The notes under the pieces: generated by a model
Told to the model about the DNA's origin: nothing
Seen by the model: only the letters and a program-made list of their open reading frames with translations
Databases searched by the model: none
Virus record (IMG/VR): IMGVR_UViG_3300025789_000079
Coordinates: 1-40,677 of that record
DNA: 40,677 nucleotides
DNA from: a virus
Strand: one strand, 5' to 3'
Shown here: piece by piece, positions 8,077 through 16,044 of the stretch
How the letters are laid out: each line of letters opens with the position of its first letter
Numbering within the stretch: the stretch's first letter is position 1
Program-made: the position numbers and the translations under genes

Positions 8077-8808
8077 ATGAAAGACTTTTTACAAGACCTA
8101 GTAGCACATACACACAGTTTAGGATTTTTACCAATTGTAAAAATTACAGCTAATGAAAAAGGAGCGGTAATTGAATCAATGGCAGAAGATCGTAGTGTTA
8201 TTCTTAACGCTAAAACTAAAGAAACTGTAGACTCACTTGAAGGCACGTTTGGTATGCCTAACTTAAACAAGTTAGACATTCTGTTGAAATGCCCAGAGTA
8301 CAAAGAAAATTTCACAATTGATGTTGTAAAACAACAACGCAACGGTGAAGAAATTCCAACAGGATTACACTTTCAAAATGGTGCTGGTGATTTTGAAAAC
8401 GATTATCGTTTTATGAATCAAGATATTATTAACGAAAAACTTAAAACTGTTAAGTTTAAAGGCACTAGTTGGGATATTGAATTTAAGCCAGCTATGGCTA
8501 GTGTACAACGTTTTAAATTTCAATCAGCTTCGCACAGTGAAGAACCAACATTCCAAGTAACTACCAAAGACAATAATTTAATTTTTAGTTTTGGAGATGC
8601 GACTACACATGCTGGTAATTTTGTATTCCAGGCAGGAATCGATGGAAAATTAAAATCAACATGGTCTTGGCCAGTTACTGCTGTTCAGAGTATTTTGAAT
8701 TTGTCTGGCGATATTACTATGCGTATTGCAGATGCAGGTGCATTGAATATCACTGTTGATAGCGGTATTGCAGTGTACGAATATATTCTTCCAGCACAAA
8801 GCAAGTAA
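8077..8808 (+). CDS. 45: Sliding clamp, DNA polymerase processivity factor (T4 gp45 type)
   Basis: A 243-residue protein resembling gp45 of T4-like phages (228 in T4), the trimeric ring that tethers gp43 to DNA and, in T4, also activates late transcription. The internal sequence GMPNLNKLDILLKCPEY and the beta-rich pattern ending in GIAVYEYILPA are typical. I prefer ATG 8077 because GGAG at 8067-8070 is correctly spaced; an in-frame ATG at 8065 would add four residues and sits at the predicted transcription start. The gene has its own consensus promoter. The next gene's ATG overlaps its stop codon (TAATG). Clamp-loader genes gp44/62 are not in this window. Confidence 0.88.
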   Translation: MKDFLQDLVAHTHSLGFLPIVKITANEKGAVIESMAEDRSVILNAKTKETVDSLEGTFGMPNLNKLDILLKCPEYKENFTIDVVKQQRNGEEIPTGLHFQNGAGDFENDYRFMNQDIINEKLKTVKFKGTSWDIEFKPAMASVQRFKFQSASHSEEPTFQVTTKDNNLIFSFGDATTHAGNFVFQAGIDGKLKSTWSWPVTAVQSILNLSGDITMRIADAGALNITVDSGIAVYEYILPAQSK

Positions 8809-8987
8809 TGGTCGAACTCCATAAAAGAACTATCGTTAGAGCAATTACTTACAGGGTCATTGCTCTAATGATTACGGCGATATGGACCGGATTAAGTGAT
8901 GCAATATTAATTCATTTAATATTGACTGCAATCCATTACGGTCACGAACGTATATGGTTAAAGATTAAGTGGGGTAAAATTGAATAA
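8808..8987 (+). CDS. DUF2061-family small membrane protein
   Basis: This 59-residue reading frame starts at the ATG overlapping the clamp stop codon. It begins MVELHKRTIVRAITYRVIAL and has two hydrophobic segments, about 12-27 and 32-43. The pattern Arg-Ser/Thr-x-x-Lys/Arg-x-x-Thr-x-Arg near the N-terminus and IHYGHERIWLKIKWG at the end is that of the DUF2061 family of predicted membrane proteins, function unknown. A 10-bp inverted repeat lies inside it (8836-8868). Its last 8 nt overlap the TTG start of dpdA, so the two are probably translationally coupled. A membrane link to DNA modification is not established. Confidence 0.75.
   Translation: MVELHKRTIVRAITYRVIALMITAIWTGLSDAILIHLILTAIHYGHERIWLKIKWGKIE
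8836..8868 (+). repeat. 10-bp inverted repeat inside the DUF2061 gene
   Basis: TTAGAGCAAT (8836-8845) and ATTGCTCTAA (8859-8868) are perfect complements with a 13-nt loop; in RNA the stem extends by a G-U and a C-G pair. There is no U-run, so it is not a typical terminator. It lies about 110 nt before the dpdA start. Confidence 0.7.
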
Positions 8988-10683
8988 AAATTTAACAGCA
9001 ACACAAAACGATTACGCATATTTTTTGCCGGCTACTTCTGGATTCTATAGCACGTATATCGGTAAACAACGTTTTGGTAATTATGTAGATCCTGCTCGTA
9101 TCCCAGCTAGCTTTGGGCACATGGGTATTGAAGCTATGAACTATTTAGATCCTAACGCAGCTTTTTACTACGATCATTGCTTGTATTCGGCTGGTCATGC
9201 TAATTTAGATTTATCTAAACCAGATCCAAGCGAAGATATGTTCCGTAATAGAGATCGTAGTACTAGTTGGGTGTTAGGCGACTCTGGAGGTTTCCAAATT
9301 GGTAAAGGTGTATGGGAAGGTGAATGGAATGATCCTAACGGACCTGTAGTTGCACAACGAATGGCCGAAGCCATTGCGAAAGGTGTTGAGTTAGTTCCGC
9401 AATTACATCCAACAGGACATCCTAAGACAGATAAAAATGGTAATCCTAAGTATACTAAAATTGATCATGTTAAAATTTATCAAGCAAAACTAGATGCTGC
9501 ACAGAAAAAGCGTGAACAAGTACTAGCATGGATGGATGCTCTTATGGATTACGGTATGGTGCTTGATGTACCAGCATGGGTTGGACGAAGTCCAGTTGGT
9601 GCTAAAAATAGTGGTATTGCTAATTATCCACAAGCTGTTGCAGCTACCAAATACAACAACGAATATTTTATTAAGCATCGCACAGGTGCTTGTAAATTCC
9701 TAAATGTATTACAAGGTGAAAATCACGACCAGGCGGAAGATTGGTATCAACAAATGAAGGATTTTTGCGATCCTAAAAAATACGATAAACCGTTTAATGG
9801 TTGGGGTATGGGCGGACAAAACATGTGCGATGTCGACCTAGTACTACGTAGATTAGTGGCATTGAAATTTGATGGCCTTCTTGAAAAGGGTCATCAGGAT
9901 TGGATGCACTTCTTGGGCACCTCTAAATTAGAGTGGGCATTATTATTAACTGATATACAACGTGCTGTAAGGAAATACCATAATGAAAACTTTACCATCT
10001 CTTTTGATTGCGCCTCACCGTTCCTCGCAACAGCAAACGGACAAATCTATGTCCAAACAGAAATTAAAGACAGGGGCAAATGGCTCTATCGTATGCTCCC
10101 AAGTCTCGACAACAAAAAATATTCCAAGGATACTCGTCTCTTCAAAGATGTGGTAGTACAAGATAAACATTTTGACAGTTTCACAACTAGTCCATTAATG
10201 GACGGAGTTAAAGTTAATGAAATTTGCATATATGGCCCTAATGATCTAAATAAAATAGGCAAAGTAGGTAAGACATCATGGGATAGTTTTACCTATGCTA
10301 TTATGATGGGGCATAATGTTTGGTTACATTTGAATAGTGTACAAGAAGCTAATCGTCAATATGATGCAGGTCTTTGCCCAGCTATGTTAGTTGATGAAAA
10401 ATTTAATCGAGTTTATTTTAGAGATGTAGTAGATGACATTTTTAGTGCTCCTGATCGTGCATCTGCTATTGCTATCATCGACAAATATGATAAATTTTGG
10501 CAAGCTATTCCCGGAACACGTGGTGCCACAGGAAAGAAAACCGTTAATTCAAGTGGTAAGTTTTCCGAATTATTTGTAGTAGTAGGAGAAGATAGTGTAC
10601 AATCCGAAGAGCAAGAAGAATTTTCTGACGAAGTTTCCGATAAACTAGATGAATTAGAGGCTAGTATACATGACATTACCTGA
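8980..10683 (+). CDS. dpdA: DpdA, 7-deazaguanine DNA transglycosylase (TGT-like)
   Basis: A homologue of tRNA-guanine transglycosylase; phage DpdA enzymes exchange guanine in DNA for a 7-deazaguanine base, which protects DNA from restriction. TGT hallmarks: DSGGFQIGKG at 101-110, with Asp101 the expected general acid; FLNVLQGE (240-247) for IVQGG; GWGMGG (274-279) for YAIGG; and SFDCASPF (341-348) for FDCVxPTR, with Asp343 the expected nucleophile. The usual TGT zinc motif CxCxxC is not seen, as expected for a diverged DNA enzyme. At 567 residues it is longer than TGT; the last 40 residues are acidic. It starts at TTG behind GGGG and overlaps DUF2061 by 8 nt. FolE and QueE lie downstream, supporting a DNA rather than a tRNA role. 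Confidence 0.88.
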   Translation: MNKNLTATQNDYAYFLPATSGFYSTYIGKQRFGNYVDPARIPASFGHMGIEAMNYLDPNAAFYYDHCLYSAGHANLDLSKPDPSEDMFRNRDRSTSWVLGDSGGFQIGKGVWEGEWNDPNGPVVAQRMAEAIAKGVELVPQLHPTGHPKTDKNGNPKYTKIDHVKIYQAKLDAAQKKREQVLAWMDALMDYGMVLDVPAWVGRSPVGAKNSGIANYPQAVAATKYNNEYFIKHRTGACKFLNVLQGENHDQAEDWYQQMKDFCDPKKYDKPFNGWGMGGQNMCDVDLVLRRLVALKFDGLLEKGHQDWMHFLGTSKLEWALLLTDIQRAVRKYHNENFTISFDCASPFLATANGQIYVQTEIKDRGKWLYRMLPSLDNKKYSKDTRLFKDVVVQDKHFDSFTTSPLMDGVKVNEICIYGPNDLNKIGKVGKTSWDSFTYAIMMGHNVWLHLNSVQEANRQYDAGLCPAMLVDEKFNRVYFRDVVDDIFSAPDRASAIAIIDKYDKFWQAIPGTRGATGKKTVNSSGKFSELFVVVGEDSVQSEEQEEFSDEVSDKLDELEASIHDIT

Positions 10684-10930
10684 CGAAAGATTTCGATCTG
10701 TACTTCTTACGGAGGAATTTTTACAGGATTTAACTAATCCTCAAAAAACTCCACGTATACCAAAAGAAATACGTGAGCAAGCTCGTTGGTGCTTACGACA
10801 TTTCCCATCGTATCATACTATGAAGCAATTAGAGCATGCAGCTCCAGAAGTTGTTCAAGAACGTATGGAAGATGTACATCGTATGATCAAATACTGGGAA
10901 GAAGGAAAGGAATTTAACAATGAAAACTAG
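10670..10930 (+). CDS. Small BPSL0761-like protein
   Basis: This 86-residue protein opens LPDERFRSVLLTEEFLQDL and continues with TPRIPKEIREQARWCLRHFP. That pattern recalls the BPSL0761 family of small bacterial and phage proteins of unknown function. The rest is helical and charged, without membrane segments. It overlaps the dpdA 3' end by 14 nt and the next gene by 11 nt, so it belongs to the same operon; AGAGG lies 8 nt before its ATG. The close packing with dpdA suggests co-expression, but not a shared function by itself. Confidence 0.75.
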   Translation: MTLPDERFRSVLLTEEFLQDLTNPQKTPRIPKEIREQARWCLRHFPSYHTMKQLEHAAPEVVQERMEDVHRMIKYWEEGKEFNNEN

Positions 10931-11801
10931 TCTTGTTGTTGGCATGGGCATTGGACAATTATATGTAGATGTACTACATAATCTCGGGCACAGTGTTATT
11001 ACTGTTGATACAGACCCTAGCAAAAATGCAGATTTTCAAACTGTTGACTCTGCTATTGTAGCATGCCGTATGTTCGATACTGTACATATTTGCACACCTA
11101 ATTTTACACATTTTGAATTAGCAGCCAAACTAGCGCCCTATAGCAAAATTGTTTTTATCGAAAAACCCGGAGTTGCAAATAGTACTACATGGAAAAGACT
11201 GCTTGAAGCGTTTCCGCAAACACGATTTATGATGGTTAAAAACAATATGTGGCGGAGTAATATTGACGATTTAAAAAAATTAGCTACAAAATCAGCTAGT
11301 GTAGATCTATTATGGCTTAATAAGGATCGTGTTCCTAACCCTGGTACTTGGTTTACTACTAAAAAATATGCGTTTGGAGGAGTTAGTCGAGATTTAATGC
11401 CACATTTGTTAAGTTTATATATTGCATTAAATCCTGCATGGCGTAAAGACATACGCATTAGTAGCGGTACAAAGACAAATTGGAAACTAGAACAATTAAC
11501 TCAAACAGATTACGGTATTGTTAACCCTAACGGTACATATGATGTGGATGATGAATGTTATATGACATTTACTGACAAATGGAATTTATTAGCAAACTGG
11601 CGTACTAATGATTTTGATAGCAGAGTTATCATGTTTACTATGCCAGATGGTTCGTTAGAATCATTTGAACTAGGTTTATGTCCAGAAGACGCATATCAAG
11701 CTATGATTGCAGAAGCTGTTAATCGAATAGACGATTACGAGTTTTGGCTTAAACAAGTCGACATCGACACATGGATTCACGAACAAATAGAAAATTTATG
11801 A
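10920..11801 (+). CDS. Gfo/Idh/MocA-family oxidoreductase
   Basis: An NAD(P)-dependent oxidoreductase of the Gfo/Idh/MocA type, which usually oxidises or reduces sugars and inositols. Visible signs: N-terminal Rossmann motif VVGMGIGQ (6-13), acidic Asp30 ending beta-2, VHICTPNFTHFELA (55-68) and the EKPG signature (81-84), whose lysine is part of the catalytic set. The C-terminal half is compatible with the family's beta-sheet substrate domain, though at 293 residues it is short against the usual 330-390. The next gene overlaps by ATGA, forming a tight pair with the MDR dehydrogenase. Substrate is unknown; sugar or cyclitol oxidation is inference from the family. Confidence 0.8.
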   Translation: MKTSLVVGMGIGQLYVDVLHNLGHSVITVDTDPSKNADFQTVDSAIVACRMFDTVHICTPNFTHFELAAKLAPYSKIVFIEKPGVANSTTWKRLLEAFPQTRFMMVKNNMWRSNIDDLKKLATKSASVDLLWLNKDRVPNPGTWFTTKKYAFGGVSRDLMPHLLSLYIALNPAWRKDIRISSGTKTNWKLEQLTQTDYGIVNPNGTYDVDDECYMTFTDKWNLLANWRTNDFDSRVIMFTMPDGSLESFELGLCPEDAYQAMIAEAVNRIDDYEFWLKQVDIDTWIHEQIENL

Positions 11802-12700
11802 AAATAAAATGTTTACAAACAACAGGTCAAGGTTGGTTTGAAGAAGTTGAATACGATAAACCAGAGCCTGGGCAATATGAGATTGAAGTTAAAGCTCTAA
11901 TGACTGGCGTTTGTCGTAGTGATATTGACATGATGATGGGAGATTTTGGTCCTTTGCCCTTACACATGCAAGGTCACGAAGGGCTAGGTATAGTAACTAA
12001 AGTAGGAATAGGGGTTGCTAAAACTAATGTAGGTGATATTGTAGCAACACGCGGAGAACCTGCGTATGCCGATTATTATAATGTACGTATTGAAGAATTT
12101 GTAATAGTTCCAGAAGCTGAACCTAAATATATCTTAGAACCAGTTGCATGTGGGCTTAATCTTATTAATCAAGCTAAAGAACAATTATTAGACAGGCAAG
12201 GTCGTAGTGAAAATACACGTATGTTGATCATCGGCAGCGGATTCCTTGCATGGGTTGCTTATCATGCTATGCGACTAAATGGTTATATATTTCATGTAGA
12301 TGTGTTAGGACATAGCAATAAAGAACTATGGGGTAGTAGGTTACAATCTAGTACTATTGAAAATTATGATGTTGTTGTGGATCTTAGTGGAAATTATGAA
12401 TTAGGCACACAGATTAACCTAAATAACAATGCATTAATCATCGACGGTGTAGGTAAAGCTGTTAGTAAACAAGAAGCACAATCTCAACTTTGGAAAGCTG
12501 TTACTACTGTTAAACCTAGTCCTCGTAATCCAAAATTTATTGATTGTATGCAAATGGCCAAGTATTTTATTGAAAACGGTTACTTAGAAGTCGATAATTT
12601 CTGGACTAAAAGTTATGATCGAACCAATGAATGGGAACAAGCATTTGTAGACGGAGCTAATCGCCCAAATGGTTATAGCAGAGGGTATATTAAATGGTGA
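11798..12700 (+). CDS. Zinc-type MDR (alcohol/threonine dehydrogenase-like) oxidoreductase
   Basis: A medium-chain dehydrogenase/reductase. The N-terminal GroES-like domain carries the catalytic zinc ligands: Cys39 in GVCRSDID and His60-Glu61 in GHEGLG, with a further acidic residue near EPVACGL (114-120). The cofactor domain follows with LIIGSGFLAW at about 143. The structural-zinc lobe with four cysteines is absent, and the protein is short at 300 residues (typical 340-370). The ATG at 11798 overlaps the previous stop as ATGA; an earlier in-frame start lies inside the upstream gene and is less likely. With the Gfo/Idh/MocA enzyme it could carry out successive oxidations of one substrate, but the sequence does not name it. 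Confidence 0.82.
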   Translation: MKIKCLQTTGQGWFEEVEYDKPEPGQYEIEVKALMTGVCRSDIDMMMGDFGPLPLHMQGHEGLGIVTKVGIGVAKTNVGDIVATRGEPAYADYYNVRIEEFVIVPEAEPKYILEPVACGLNLINQAKEQLLDRQGRSENTRMLIIGSGFLAWVAYHAMRLNGYIFHVDVLGHSNKELWGSRLQSSTIENYDVVVDLSGNYELGTQINLNNNALIIDGVGKAVSKQEAQSQLWKAVTTVKPSPRNPKFIDCMQMAKYFIENGYLEVDNFWTKSYDRTNEWEQAFVDGANRPNGYSRGYIKW

Positions 12701-12703
12701 CCT

Positions 12704-14245
12704 ATGTCAAAAATTAATTCAGTTACTATAGTCGGTGGCGGGTCATCGGGATGGATGACAGCAGCTGCGTTTTCAAAAATATTTCCTCAGTTAAAAATTA
12801 CATTAGTAGAATCTAAAAATGTTTCTATCATGGGTGTAGGCGAGTCGTCACTAGCAACAATTAATCATTATTTAGAAATGCTTGATATAGAAGACGAAGA
12901 CTGGATGCCTCAGGCTAATGCTACTTACAAAACATCTATTAAATTTACAAATTTTTTAAGCGAATCATCATCTTATTACGATGTATTAAAACCAGAAGCA
13001 TCTTCAGTAGAAAACTTTAGCCCTGTAGATTTCTTTTTAGTATCAAAGATATATCCCGATATAGATATTACTGAATTTTCTAAATATTTCGACGATACCC
13101 ACGAAATGATTGTGCAGAATAAACTAACCGATCGTAACGATGTCCTTAATTGGAATTTCAAATACGATAAAGCCTATCATATGGATGCTTATAAATTTGG
13201 TTTAACATTAAAAGAAAAAGTAGCATTACCAAACGGAGTTATTCATTTAGAAGACGATGTAATAGAATGTCGTACAAATGGTATAGGAGAAATAGATTGT
13301 ATTATTACAAAAAATAATGGTACATTAAAGTCCGACTTATACATTGACTGCACTGGGTTTGAAGCTACTTTAATAGAAAAAACACTAGAAGTTCCTTTTG
13401 AAAGTTTTTCTAACAAATTAATAAATGATAGAGCTATAGCTACTAATATTCCGTATGTTGATAAAGAAACAGAATTAAACTCGTGGACAGATTGTACAAC
13501 ATTAAAAAATGGCTGGTTATGGAATATCCCAGTATGGGATAGAATTGGGGCTGGTTATGTTTTTTCTAGCAAATTTGTCGACGACGAAACAGCATTACAA
13601 GAATTCAAAGAAGGATTACGCATCACATATGGGGACCGAGCCGATAATATCGAACCAAGATTTATTAGTTTTAAACCCGGAGTAAGAAAAAAATCATGGT
13701 ATAAGAATGTGCTTGCTATAGGACTAACTTCTGGTTTTTTAGAACCATTAAGATCTACAGGTTTAATGGTAACTCATAACAACATTATGAGAGCAATATC
13801 TTTATTGTCAGTAAAAGATTGTTTTATCAATACTATAGACAAGGATATATTCAATAATCAATCGAAACAAGAATTATATAGCTGGAGAGATTTTGTTTCG
13901 GCACATTATGCATTTTCCAAAAGAAAAGATAGCGACTATTGGAAATATGTGACAGAAGAAATCGACTACTTAGAAGATTCTACCGAATTTAAAAATTTAT
14001 CAACTGATTTAGATTTACATTCAAATCAGCTTAGTTTTAATATTAGAATTTTATCTGGCATGGGATATAACCCGTTATCTGATCTAAAGATACAACAATT
14101 AAAAGATCGAAATCAAATCAATTATGAATTTTTAAAACATATTGTCCAAGAATGGAAAAAGAGAAAAACCATAATTGACAATTATACCAAAACACTTCCA
14201 TCTAATTTGGAATTTTTGAAAAAGAAAATTTATAAAAATCATTGA
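12704..14245 (+). CDS. Flavin-dependent (tryptophan-type) halogenase
   Basis: A member of the tryptophan halogenase family, FAD enzymes that use FADH2, O2 and halide to halogenate indole, pyrrole or phenol rings; a cyanophage member (VirX1) has been characterised as an iodinase. Motifs: FAD-binding GGGSSGW (11-17), GVGESS (44-49), the presumed catalytic Lys76 in ATYKTSIKF, the halogenase-specific WxWxIP motif as WLWNIP (271-276), and GFLEPLRSTG (344-353). The residue before the chloride-binding Ser is Arg350; the family has Glu there (PLESTG). No flavin reductase was recognised nearby, so reduced flavin would come from the host. It lies 3 nt after the MDR gene, in the same cassette. At 513 residues it has normal length. 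Confidence 0.88.
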   Translation: MSKINSVTIVGGGSSGWMTAAAFSKIFPQLKITLVESKNVSIMGVGESSLATINHYLEMLDIEDEDWMPQANATYKTSIKFTNFLSESSSYYDVLKPEASSVENFSPVDFFLVSKIYPDIDITEFSKYFDDTHEMIVQNKLTDRNDVLNWNFKYDKAYHMDAYKFGLTLKEKVALPNGVIHLEDDVIECRTNGIGEIDCIITKNNGTLKSDLYIDCTGFEATLIEKTLEVPFESFSNKLINDRAIATNIPYVDKETELNSWTDCTTLKNGWLWNIPVWDRIGAGYVFSSKFVDDETALQEFKEGLRITYGDRADNIEPRFISFKPGVRKKSWYKNVLAIGLTSGFLEPLRSTGLMVTHNNIMRAISLLSVKDCFINTIDKDIFNNQSKQELYSWRDFVSAHYAFSKRKDSDYWKYVTEEIDYLEDSTEFKNLSTDLDLHSNQLSFNIRILSGMGYNPLSDLKIQQLKDRNQINYEFLKHIVQEWKKRKTIIDNYTKTLPSNLEFLKKKIYKNH

Positions 14246-14270
14246 CTTTAACCATTTAACCCTATACAAT
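14242..14270 (+). promoter_or_regulatory. Sigma-70 promoter giving a probable leaderless mRNA
   Basis: TTGACT (14242-14247), 17 bp, TACAAT (14265-14270). The next ATG begins at 14277, 7 nt past the -10 end, exactly where transcription should start. No ribosome site can fit between them. Confidence 0.75.
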
Positions 14271-14276
14271 ATCATT

Positions 14277-14813
14277 ATGCTAGACACAAATAAAAGACAA
14301 GACATTACATTTTTTACAGGCTACGAAGTTGAGCATACCATTTGCCATGGTATGTTTACATTATTTGTAGTAGGTACTCCTCCGCTTGAAGATATTCTAC
14401 GTATTGCAAACGATAGCCAAGCAATGATTGACGAAACAAAACGTATTAAACATATATATTTTGGCACTAGTCAAAGTTTTAACCCTAAAAGCATTAGCGT
14501 GTCAGAATATAAACCTTGGGATATTGTTATTAACGGATGTTTAGAAGCAGGTTACTGGGTTACCTTAGATTTTGATGTTGCTCATGCTGAAGGAGTTCTT
14601 GAATCAGGTTATAATGAAAACCCAAAATTTGTAAGCATGATCAGTGTTAAATTGCCTTATATTAATCAATTCAACTACAATACAACAGTTAAATTAGATG
14701 ACAGAACTTGGGGCGCTACTAATCCCGGTGTATGGACACATCAGTTAAATGATTTATTAAAGATGGACAAGTACACGTATTGGGATCAATATACTCAAGA
14801 CAAAGAAGTATGA
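14277..14813 (+). CDS. Conserved-looking phage protein, likely translated leaderless
   Basis: This 178-residue soluble protein is not assigned. The N-terminal DITFFTGYEVEHTICHGMFT followed by LFVVG, then HIYFGTSQSF (about 59-68) and YWVTLDFDVAHAEG (about 92-105), suggest an alpha/beta fold with conserved His, Asp and Cys; I recall similar proteins in T4-like cyanophages without a known role. It has no membrane segment or signal peptide. The start codon coincides with the predicted transcription start, and no Shine-Dalgarno sequence precedes it. An 8-bp inverted repeat (14334-14354) lies within its first codons. Its stop overlaps the next gene as ATGA, tying it to the oxygenases. Confidence 0.75.
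   Translation: MLDTNKRQDITFFTGYEVEHTICHGMFTLFVVGTPPLEDILRIANDSQAMIDETKRIKHIYFGTSQSFNPKSISVSEYKPWDIVINGCLEAGYWVTLDFDVAHAEGVLESGYNENPKFVSMISVKLPYINQFNYNTTVKLDDRTWGATNPGVWTHQLNDLLKMDKYTYWDQYTQDKEV
14334..14354 (+). repeat. 8-bp inverted repeat near a gene start
   Basis: CATACCAT (14334-14341) and ATGGTATG (14347-14354) flank TTGCC. The hairpin lies about 57 nt into the mRNA predicted to be leaderless. It may be chance: 8-bp repeats are expected a few times in a window this size. Confidence 0.5.
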
Positions 14814-15460
14814 CCTCGCATTATATTTTACCTACTATTACTGTACTAGACGATTTCTTTGACGATCCACTGTGGGTTAAAAATTATGCACTAAGTTTAT
14901 CTTATGCCAAGGATACACAAAACCAGTGGCCCGGTGAAAGATCAGAATTATTAGATGTAATTAATAAAGATATGCTAGGTTATATTGTAAATAAATTTTT
15001 AAGTTTATATTACGATCATTCAAATACTAATATTGTTTGGCATGCTAATGGTAGTTTTCAAAAAACTAATAAACTATACAAAGACGGGTGGATTCATACT
15101 GATGCAGAGCTAATAACAGTTATTATTTTTTTAAATGATGATGCTGATCCTACATCAGGAACAACACTATACGAGAAAAAAACAGAAATTGCAGTAGCTA
15201 TGCATACCGATAAAAAGAAAGAATCATTCGATAATACCGACCTTATAGAAAGTATGGAAGAATTTAGGTTGGAGCATAATGCGCAGTTTAAAGAATCAAT
15301 AGTAATTAAAAATAAATTCAACAGGCTTATTGCATTTGACTCGCAAATGTTTCACGGTGCAAATAATTTTGATGCAACTGATGAAAGATTGACTTTAGTA
15401 ATTTTTATTGATAGACTCCAAGTTAATAATTATCCTATTCAACGTTTAAAAAAATTATGA
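14810..15460 (+). CDS. 2-oxoglutarate/Fe(II)-dependent oxygenase-like protein
   Basis: A 216-residue protein with the prolyl-4-hydroxylase-type double-stranded beta-helix pattern. The iron triad is HTD (His96, Asp98 in GWIHTDAE) and distal His182 in MFHGANNF; Arg193 in ERLTLVIFI is placed to bind 2-oxoglutarate. WPGERSELL (40-48) is a motif I recall from related phage proteins. I take ATG 14810 (ATGA overlap with the previous stop) over an earlier in-frame ATG at 14780. Such enzymes hydroxylate proteins, nucleobases or small molecules. A second oxygenase follows at once with a 4-nt overlap. Confidence 0.75.
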   Translation: MTSHYILPTITVLDDFFDDPLWVKNYALSLSYAKDTQNQWPGERSELLDVINKDMLGYIVNKFLSLYYDHSNTNIVWHANGSFQKTNKLYKDGWIHTDAELITVIIFLNDDADPTSGTTLYEKKTEIAVAMHTDKKKESFDNTDLIESMEEFRLEHNAQFKESIVIKNKFNRLIAFDSQMFHGANNFDATDERLTLVIFIDRLQVNNYPIQRLKKL

Positions 15461-16044
15461 GTTATCTTATTTTAGAAAATACTTACGAGGCAAGTACTTA
15501 TAAGAAATTTTATCAAATTCTTAAAGATAGCCCATTTAAATATTTTTGGAGAGATATTGTAGGTTCATATTATTGGAATCAAAGTAATCCAGATACCCAA
15601 TTAAATTCATTAATTGAAACTATGTGGGATCAATTTAGTAATAAATTTTCGTATGCCGGCAAACGTGGCAACACGTATATTAATGCACAAACATTTGGAC
15701 TAGAACCTGGTGCTCATTTTGATACCGAAACAGACGACGGTGTTACTGTAATAAATTTTATCACTGATACATGGAACATTACTTGGGGGGGTGAAACAAT
15801 ACTTTATAATTTTTATTATAATGATTTAGGCAATGACGAACATATTCCAAATCATTTTAATAAACCAATTACCATTGACACTGCAATTATACCAGCGTAT
15901 AATAAAACATTAATATTTCCAAGTAATCAATTACACATGGTTAAGCCGATGTCTCGATTTTATAACGGTATAAGATATACTCTTATGTATAAGATTACAG
16001 ATATCACATTTGAACAATTAAAAAAGAATTATAATGAACATTAA
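15457..16044 (+). CDS. 2-oxoglutarate/Fe(II)-dependent oxygenase
   Basis: A 195-residue member of the P4H-like oxygenases. Iron ligands are His87 and Asp89 in GAHFDTE and His160 in FPSNQLHMVKP; Arg173 in GIRYTLMYKI fits the 2-oxoglutarate carboxylate. WGGETILYN (110-118) is the common WxGGE-like strand. It overlaps the previous oxygenase by 4 nt (ATGA) and the next gene by 11 nt. The two oxygenases are clearly different in sequence, so this is not a recent duplication. The substrate is unknown; the position after a halogenase and two dehydrogenases suggests tailoring of one small molecule or base, which is inference. Confidence 0.82.
   Translation: MSYLILENTYEASTYKKFYQILKDSPFKYFWRDIVGSYYWNQSNPDTQLNSLIETMWDQFSNKFSYAGKRGNTYINAQTFGLEPGAHFDTETDDGVTVINFITDTWNITWGGETILYNFYYNDLGNDEHIPNHFNKPITIDTAIIPAYNKTLIFPSNQLHMVKPMSRFYNGIRYTLMYKITDITFEQLKKNYNEH

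Noticed and set aside
8980-10683. Product of 8980 as ordinary tRNA-guanine transglycosylase
   Set aside because: The CxCxxC zinc site of TGT is absent and the protein is much longer; phage context with FolE and QueE points to DpdA.
14277-14813. Gene 14277 as QueD
   Set aside because: It has one CHG triplet but lacks the HGH/zinc pattern and is too long; the 16034 product fits QueD order better.
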